Positions 14,463 through 17,867 of a stretch of DNA of 17,867 nt are shown here, piece after piece. Both the position numbers and the translations under genes were made by a program. Numbering within the stretch: position 1 is the first letter of the stretch; each line of letters begins with the position of its first letter. The DNA lies in assembly GCA_000435535.1 (NCBI GenBank), contig FR884544.1, forward strand, positions 1-17,867, read 5' to 3'. The DNA is from Clostridium sp. CAG:575. Lineage in GTDB: Bacteria > Bacillota > Clostridia > TANB77 > CAG-508. Under the pieces are notes generated by a model that was not told where the DNA came from, searched no databases, and worked only from the letters and a program-made list of their open reading frames with translations.

Positions 14463-15029
14463 ATGTTAGTAATATTATCTGGAGTTTCAGGAGCTGGAAA
14501 AGACACAATAAAAAAAGAAATAATGAAAAGAATGGAAAATGTAATATCTCTACCATCTTATACATCAAGAGAACCAAGAATTGGAGAAGAAGAGGGAAAT
14601 CCATATCATTTTATTACAAAAGATATGTTTGAGGAAAAAATAAAAAATAACGAATTTTATGAATACGATTTGCATCATGGAAATTATTATGGAACATCAA
14701 AAAAATTAATGAATGAAAAAATAAAAAGTGGAAAAATAATAATAAAAGACATTGAAGTAAATGGAACAGAAAACTTAGTAAAAATTTTAAAAGATGATAC
14801 ACGAGTTGTTACAATTTTTTTAAAAGTTGATAAAGAAGAATTAAAAGCAAGACTTTTAAACAGAGGAGATAACTTATCAGTAGAAGAAATGGAATTAAGA
14901 TTAAGCAGACTTGAATATGAAGAATCAAAAATAACAGCATATGATTATGTTTTAAAAAATGATGATTTAGAAAAAACTGTTCAAATAATAATGACAATTA
15001 TAAATAATGAAAAAAGATTAGAAAAATAA
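14463..15029 (+). CDS. gmk: Guanylate kinase homologue with GKDT P-loop
   Basis: Predicted to phosphorylate GMP to GDP with ATP. The 188-residue protein shows P-loop GVSGAGKDT (7-15), GMP-site residues SYTSREPR (32-39), EGNPYHF (44-50), E67, HGNYYGT (72-78), D96 in KDIEVNG, and a lid/R-finger region LLNRGDNLSVEEMELRL (131-147). Two points are unusual: the residue after the P-loop lysine is Asp instead of Ser/Thr, with Thr next, and the usual acidic strand 'ILxIDxQGA' reads IIIKDIEVNG. GKDT loops occur in other nucleotide kinases, so activity is plausible. The ATG has no ribosome binding site; an AAGGAG at 14414-14419 is about 44 bases upstream, followed by ATG-TGA. The in-frame stop at 14442 rules out a longer start. 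Last gene of the operon; it could alternatively be a divergent paralogue of a gmk elsewhere. Confidence 0.82.
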   Translation: MLVILSGVSGAGKDTIKKEIMKRMENVISLPSYTSREPRIGEEEGNPYHFITKDMFEEKIKNNEFYEYDLHHGNYYGTSKKLMNEKIKSGKIIIKDIEVNGTENLVKILKDDTRVVTIFLKVDKEELKARLLNRGDNLSVEEMELRLSRLEYEESKITAYDYVLKNDDLEKTVQIIMTIINNEKRLEK

Positions 15030-15059
15030 TTTTTTTGATTTTATATATTGATTTTTACG

Positions 15060-15096
15060 AATAAGTATGGTAATATATTGCTGTACTTATTTTTTT
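15060..15096 (+). terminator. Terminator of the rsmE-gmk operon
   Basis: AATAAGTA (15060-15067) pairs with TACTTATT (15084-15091), enclosing a 16-base loop with its own AATATATT palindrome, followed by an unbroken T-run to 15096. The gap 15097-15246 after it is extremely AT-rich; I see no clear promoter there, only the AGGAGGGG site before the next gene. Confidence 0.72.
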
Positions 15097-15246
15097 CATA
15101 TTTTTATTTTTTATTCATTTTTTTATTCTTTTGGATATTATTATAAAAATTTAATTTCAAAAATTTTAATTCAAGAATTTCAAATTAACCTTTACTTTAA
15201 AAAATTTTGAAATGCAAAAAAATTAAAAAGGAAGGAGGGGATAATT

Positions 15247-15681
15247 ATGAATAGCGATTTTGAAAATAAAGTGCTAAATAAACTTGACTCATTAGAGAAT
15301 AGATTAGATAAGTTAGATTTAAAAATTGATGGGGTAAACAATAATTTAAATAACAAAATAGACAATTTAGATAAAACATTAAATGATAGAATAGACAACT
15401 TAGATAAGAGTGTAAACGAAAAGATAAAGACACTAAATGCTAAAATGGATGGAATAAATGATAATTTGAATAAGAAAATAGACTATGTTGACAATAAACA
15501 AACAAAAAATATGGAAGATTTAAGTACAAAATTAGACTATATAAACAATAATGTAGTAACAATATTAAAAGAACAGATAAAAATGAGAGAACAACTTACA
15601 AAAGATAGAGAACAAAATAAAAAAGAACATAAATTATTTGAATATGAAATTAATAATTTAAAAAGATACATGGTAAATTAA
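15247..15681 (+). CDS. Coiled-coil protein with hendecad repeats
   Basis: A 144-residue soluble protein that is almost entirely predicted coiled coil. Hydrophobic positions from L13 to V30 follow the 3-4 heptad pattern (13, 16, 20, 23, 27, 30). From L34 to I78 they follow a 4-3-4 pattern with an 11-residue period (34, 45, 56, 67, 78), the mark of a less twisted or right-handed coil. Repeated units read IDNLDKTLNDR and IDNLDKSVNEK. The last 40 residues are charged helix (KEQIKMREQLTKDREQNKKEHK). No signal peptide, membrane helix or enzymatic domain. The start has AGGAGGGG 6-7 bases upstream, and a terminator follows, so it is a single-gene unit. Similar coiled-coil proteins occur in phages and in cells; no phage genes are nearby. 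Function unknown. Confidence 0.82.
   Translation: MNSDFENKVLNKLDSLENRLDKLDLKIDGVNNNLNNKIDNLDKTLNDRIDNLDKSVNEKIKTLNAKMDGINDNLNKKIDYVDNKQTKNMEDLSTKLDYINNNVVTILKEQIKMREQLTKDREQNKKEHKLFEYEINNLKRYMVN
15346..15489 (+). repeat. 33-base periodic repeat coding for hendecads
   Basis: The coding sequence for residues 34-81 has a 33-base period. The clearest pair is a 17-base unit at 15358-15374 and again at 15391-15407, identical but for one base, exactly 33 bases apart. This suggests tandem duplication of an 11-codon unit. Confidence 0.7.
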
Positions 15682-15727
15682 AATTTAGCAATAAAAAGTA
15701 GCTAAAATAATTTTTAAATTATAGTTG

Positions 15728-15761
15728 ATACCCTCTAATTTCAAACATTAGAGGGTATTTT
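15728..15761 (+). terminator. Terminator of the coiled-coil gene
   Basis: A 12-bp perfect stem, ATACCCTCTAAT (15728-15739) with ATTAGAGGGTAT (15747-15758), a 7-base loop, and four Ts at the end. The most GC-rich terminator stem of the window together with that at 4939. Confidence 0.85.
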
Positions 15762-15779
15762 GAGATTTTAAAACGAAAT

Positions 15780-15821
15780 TTGCAAAAAAATATTGCATAT
15801 GTTATAATGTTTTTGTATAAT
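15780..15821 (+). promoter_or_regulatory. Two tandem overlapping promoters
   Basis: Promoter A: TTGCAA (15780-15785), 17-base spacer ending TGT, TATAAT (15803-15808), thus also an extended -10. Promoter B, 13 bases downstream: TTGCAT (15793-15798), 17-base spacer, TATAAT (15816-15821). Both have perfect -10 boxes and the same spacing. They precede the small membrane protein gene and, with no strong terminator in between, probably the LCP gene. Confidence 0.75.
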
Positions 15822-15847
15822 GGTTATACCAAAAGGTGGTAAAAAAT

Positions 15848-16180
15848 ATGGAATTACTTATGATAATATATATATTAGTATTTGTTATATTTGCATTAGT
15901 GGCATATGCTATAATGCAAATTAGATTATTAGGAATAAAAGTAAAAGATTTTTGGGACTTTATAGAAGCAAACCAAATGTTAGACAAATTATACAGATTT
16001 GCAAAACAGTATCAATCGATGTCATCACAAGAACAAGTAATTTATTTATCAGAAGCAGAAAAAATTTTTACAGCATTTGATAAAGTACCAGAAGAACTGT
16101 GGGAAGAAGAATACGAAAAATATAAACAAGTATTAAAAAAATATAAAGATATAAAAATGCTAAGATGGGTATCAAATTAA
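15848..16180 (+). CDS. Small single-helix membrane protein
   Basis: I do not recognise a named family. A 110-residue protein with one N-terminal membrane helix (about residues 4-23, MIIYILVFVIFALVAYAIM), too close to the start to be a cleavable signal and lacking a cleavage site. A soluble, helix-rich cytoplasmic or extracellular part of about 85 residues follows (DFWDFIEANQMLDKLYRFAKQY, then EELWEEEYEKYKQVLKKYKD). The ATG at 15848 follows AAAGGTGG; an in-frame GTG four codons earlier overlaps that site and is rejected. It lies under two tandem promoters and 50 bases before the LCP gene, so an envelope-related role is inferred from position only. Confidence 0.8.
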   Translation: MELLMIIYILVFVIFALVAYAIMQIRLLGIKVKDFWDFIEANQMLDKLYRFAKQYQSMSSQEQVIYLSEAEKIFTAFDKVPEELWEEEYEKYKQVLKKYKDIKMLRWVSN

Positions 16181-16230
16181 AGATAAAATTATAAATAAAA
16201 ATTAAAAAAATAAAATGGGGGAATTTTAAA

Positions 16231-17268
16231 ATGGAAGAAAAGCAAAAAACAAAGAAAAAAATGGGAGCGTTTGGAAAAATAATTATAGTATTAGTAATAA
16301 TTTTAGCAATATTAATGGGAACAATCTTTTTCTTTGTAAAAGGGAAATTTGATAAATTACAAAATGTAAATATTGCAGAAGAAGATTTAGGAATTACAGA
16401 AACAGTTGCAGAAAACTTAACAGGATATAGAAATATAGCAATATTTGGTGTAGACAGTAGATCAGATGATTATGGAATTGGAAATAGAAGTGATTGCATA
16501 ATTATTGCAAGTATTAATAATAATACAGGAGAAATAAAATTAATATCAGTATATAGAGATACATATGTAAATATAGAAGGCCATGGATTAGACAAAATAA
16601 CACATGCATATTCTTATGGAGAAGCTCCATTAGCTATAAACACATTAAACAAAAACTTAGATTTAAATATAAAAGAGTTTGTAACAGTAAACTTTGACTC
16701 AGTAGCAGAAGCAGTAGACCAATTAGGCGGTGTTGAATTAACAATAACAGCAGATGAAATTAAATATATTAATGGATATATAAGTGAAACATCAAAAGTT
16801 ACAGGAAAAACATCACAAAATATAACAAAACCAGGAACTTATACTGTAGATGGAGTACAAGCAGTAGCATATTCAAGAATTAGATATACAGCAGGTGGAG
16901 ACTATAAAAGAACAGAAAGAATGAGAACAGTAATAGATGCAATGTTTACTAAATTAAAGACAAGAAGTTTAGCACAAATAAACTCATTTGCAGATAAAAT
17001 ATTACCACATGTATATACAAATATATCAGCTGGAGATATACTTTCAATGGTACCAAACATGGCAAAATATAAAGTAACAGAAAGTATAGGATGGCCTTAT
17101 GATACAAAAGGAAAAACAATGGACCGTTGGTATGGAATTCCAATAACACTAGAATCAAATGTACAACAATTGCATAAAGAAGCCTTTGGAGAAACAGACT
17201 ATACACCATCAGATACAGTAAAAACAATTAGCGAAAGCATCATAAAGAAAACAGGTTATACAAAATAA
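16231..17268 (+). CDS. LCP (LytR-CpsA-Psr) family cell-wall ligase
   Basis: LCP proteins transfer undecaprenyl-linked anionic polymers to peptidoglycan on the outer face of the membrane. The 345-residue protein has a Lys-rich cytoplasmic start, one membrane helix (about 15-36) and an extracellular LCP domain (about 66-240). Seen: FGVDSR (73-77), the GNRSDCIIIASIN block with R86 and D88, ISVYRDTYV with R109 and D110, KITHAYSYG (122-130), VDQLGGVEL (162-170), VQAVAYSRIRY (209-219) with R216 and R218, and GDYKRTERMR (223-232). All charged residues that bind the lipid pyrophosphate are present, so it is probably active. The start has a GGGGGA site. The polymer is unknown (teichoic acid or capsule/rhamnan). 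The neighbouring VanZ-like gene fits an envelope theme. Confidence 0.95.
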   Translation: MEEKQKTKKKMGAFGKIIIVLVIILAILMGTIFFFVKGKFDKLQNVNIAEEDLGITETVAENLTGYRNIAIFGVDSRSDDYGIGNRSDCIIIASINNNTGEIKLISVYRDTYVNIEGHGLDKITHAYSYGEAPLAINTLNKNLDLNIKEFVTVNFDSVAEAVDQLGGVELTITADEIKYINGYISETSKVTGKTSQNITKPGTYTVDGVQAVAYSRIRYTAGGDYKRTERMRTVIDAMFTKLKTRSLAQINSFADKILPHVYTNISAGDILSMVPNMAKYKVTESIGWPYDTKGKTMDRWYGIPITLESNVQQLHKEAFGETDYTPSDTVKTISESIIKKTGYTK

Positions 17269-17283
17269 AATAAAGATGATATA

Positions 17284-17312
17284 AGGACTGGCTTTTAAGA
17301 CCAGTCTTAAAT
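17284..17312 (+). terminator. Weak terminator after the LCP gene
   Basis: AGGACTGG (17284-17291) pairs with CCAGTCTT (17301-17308), one G-T pair, 9-base loop; an overlapping alternative fold is TTAAGAC-CA-GTCTTAA (17295-17310). Only a poor T-run follows, so read-through to the VanZ-like gene is likely. The rest of the gap to 17413 is AT-rich with nothing else recognisable. Confidence 0.5.
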
Positions 17313-17413
17313 TTTCTTAAGTTAATTAAGTTTTAGATTTTAATAAATTAACAAAACGACAAATGAATAATAGATAAAAAATAATAAAATAATAAAATAA
17401 AAAGGAAATAACC

Positions 17414-17867
17414 ATGAAATTACAAATAAAAAGAATAATATATGCCGTTTTAACAATAGCGACATTTATAACAATTTTTATATTTTCAGGACAAAATGGA
17501 GAAACATCAAGTAAAACCAGTAGAGGATTTACTGAAAAAATAATAAATTTATTGCCAATAAGCAAAAATTGGAATAAAAATGAAAAGCAAGAAATTGTAG
17601 AGAAATCACAAACAGTGATTAGAAAATTAGCTCATTTTACAATTTATACTATAGCAGGAATATGGATGATGGCATTTGCAAATACATATGATAATGCAAC
17701 ATTAAAACAAAAAATAATAATAGTAATAGCAATAGGAATGCTATATGCCATTTCTGATGAATTCCATCAAATGTTTTCAGATGGTAGAACACCATCAATT
17801 AGAGATGTAGGAATTGATACATTAGGAGTCACTTTTGGAAGTATAATAAGCACAATAATTTTTAAAA
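17414..17867 (+). CDS. VanZ-like membrane protein, cut by the right edge
   Basis: About 151 residues are visible and the frame is open at the end of the window. Seen: an N-terminal membrane helix (about 7-25) followed by SGQNGETSS, the conserved VIRKLAHFTIYTIAG block (68-82), a second and third hydrophobic stretch (about 74-88, 99-115), and SDEFHQMFSDGRTPSIRDVGIDTLG (114-138), the family hallmark. VanZ was named for low-level teicoplanin resistance in enterococci; most relatives have no known substrate. The start has AAAGGAA about 7 bases upstream. Lying 145 bases after the LCP gene across a weak terminator, it may share its transcript. This is a chromosomal VanZ-like protein, not evidence for a resistance cluster. 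Confidence 0.92.
   Translation, partial: MKLQIKRIIYAVLTIATFITIFIFSGQNGETSSKTSRGFTEKIINLLPISKNWNKNEKQEIVEKSQTVIRKLAHFTIYTIAGIWMMAFANTYDNATLKQKIIIVIAIGMLYAISDEFHQMFSDGRTPSIRDVGIDTLGVTFGSIISTIIFK

Noticed and set aside
15097..15246. AT-rich gap of 150 bases as a replication origin or regulatory RNA
   Set aside because: No DnaA-box cluster, iterons or stable structure is visible; it is just very AT-rich sequence before the coiled-coil gene.
17414..17867. Glycopeptide resistance cluster
   Set aside because: Only a VanZ-like protein is present; no vanH, ligase, vanX or two-component system is seen. VanZ-like proteins are common in chromosomes without resistance clusters.

Overview
The window comes from an AT-rich, low-GC Gram-positive bacterium, most likely an anaerobic, spore-forming member of the Clostridia. 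The evidence is strong AGGAGG-type ribosome binding sites, lysine codons that are nearly all AAA, a rubrerythrin, an SspH-type small acid-soluble spore protein, RemA, an RNHCP protein, a U32 peptidase with the large C-terminal extension, and the clostridial TGS/uridine-kinase fusion. I cannot place the genus from sequence alone. No rRNA, tRNA, CRISPR array, insertion sequence or integrase was seen, so most of the window reads as ordinary chromosome.

Layout. Positions 3-1150: the 3' end of an alpha2-type glycyl-tRNA synthetase gene, then an NT5C-type HAD phosphatase, closed by a terminator. Positions 1217-4265: a probable operon of small metabolic or 'house-cleaning' enzymes, namely a frameshifted sugar-phosphate isomerase/epimerase-like TIM barrel, a VOC metalloprotein, a uracil-DNA-glycosylase-superfamily protein with cluster-type cysteines, a second NT5C-type HAD phosphatase and a histidine phosphatase. 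This is the only stretch that looks accessory. Positions 4350-4980: a stand-alone unknown protein with its own promoter and terminator. Positions 5038-7008: sspH on the minus strand, diverging from the TGS/kinase fusion gene. Positions 7107-10180: an RNHCP zinc-ribbon gene converging on a U32 peptidase gene across a shared bidirectional terminator. Positions 10288-11002: a monocistronic rubrerythrin gene.

Positions 11090-15096 form a second probable operon: rsmE, a four-helix membrane protein with a Lys/Thr/Glu tail, yicC, remA, rpoZ and a guanylate-kinase homologue. This is the conserved Firmicutes yicC-remA-gmk-rpoZ block with the last two genes swapped. A short GC-rich REP-like palindromic element sits in the rsmE leader. 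Positions 15247-15761 encode a coiled-coil protein with an 11-residue repeat. Positions 15780-17867 hold a small one-helix membrane protein with two tandem promoters, an LCP (LytR-CpsA-Psr) cell-wall ligase and a VanZ-like protein that runs off the right edge; these last genes concern the cell envelope.

I found no clear undescribed defence or mobile system. The best candidates for a second look are the 1.2-4.3 kb hydrolase cluster with its frameshifted gene, the swapped rpoZ/gmk order with a GKDT P-loop and an odd translation start, and the REP-like element in the rsmE leader.
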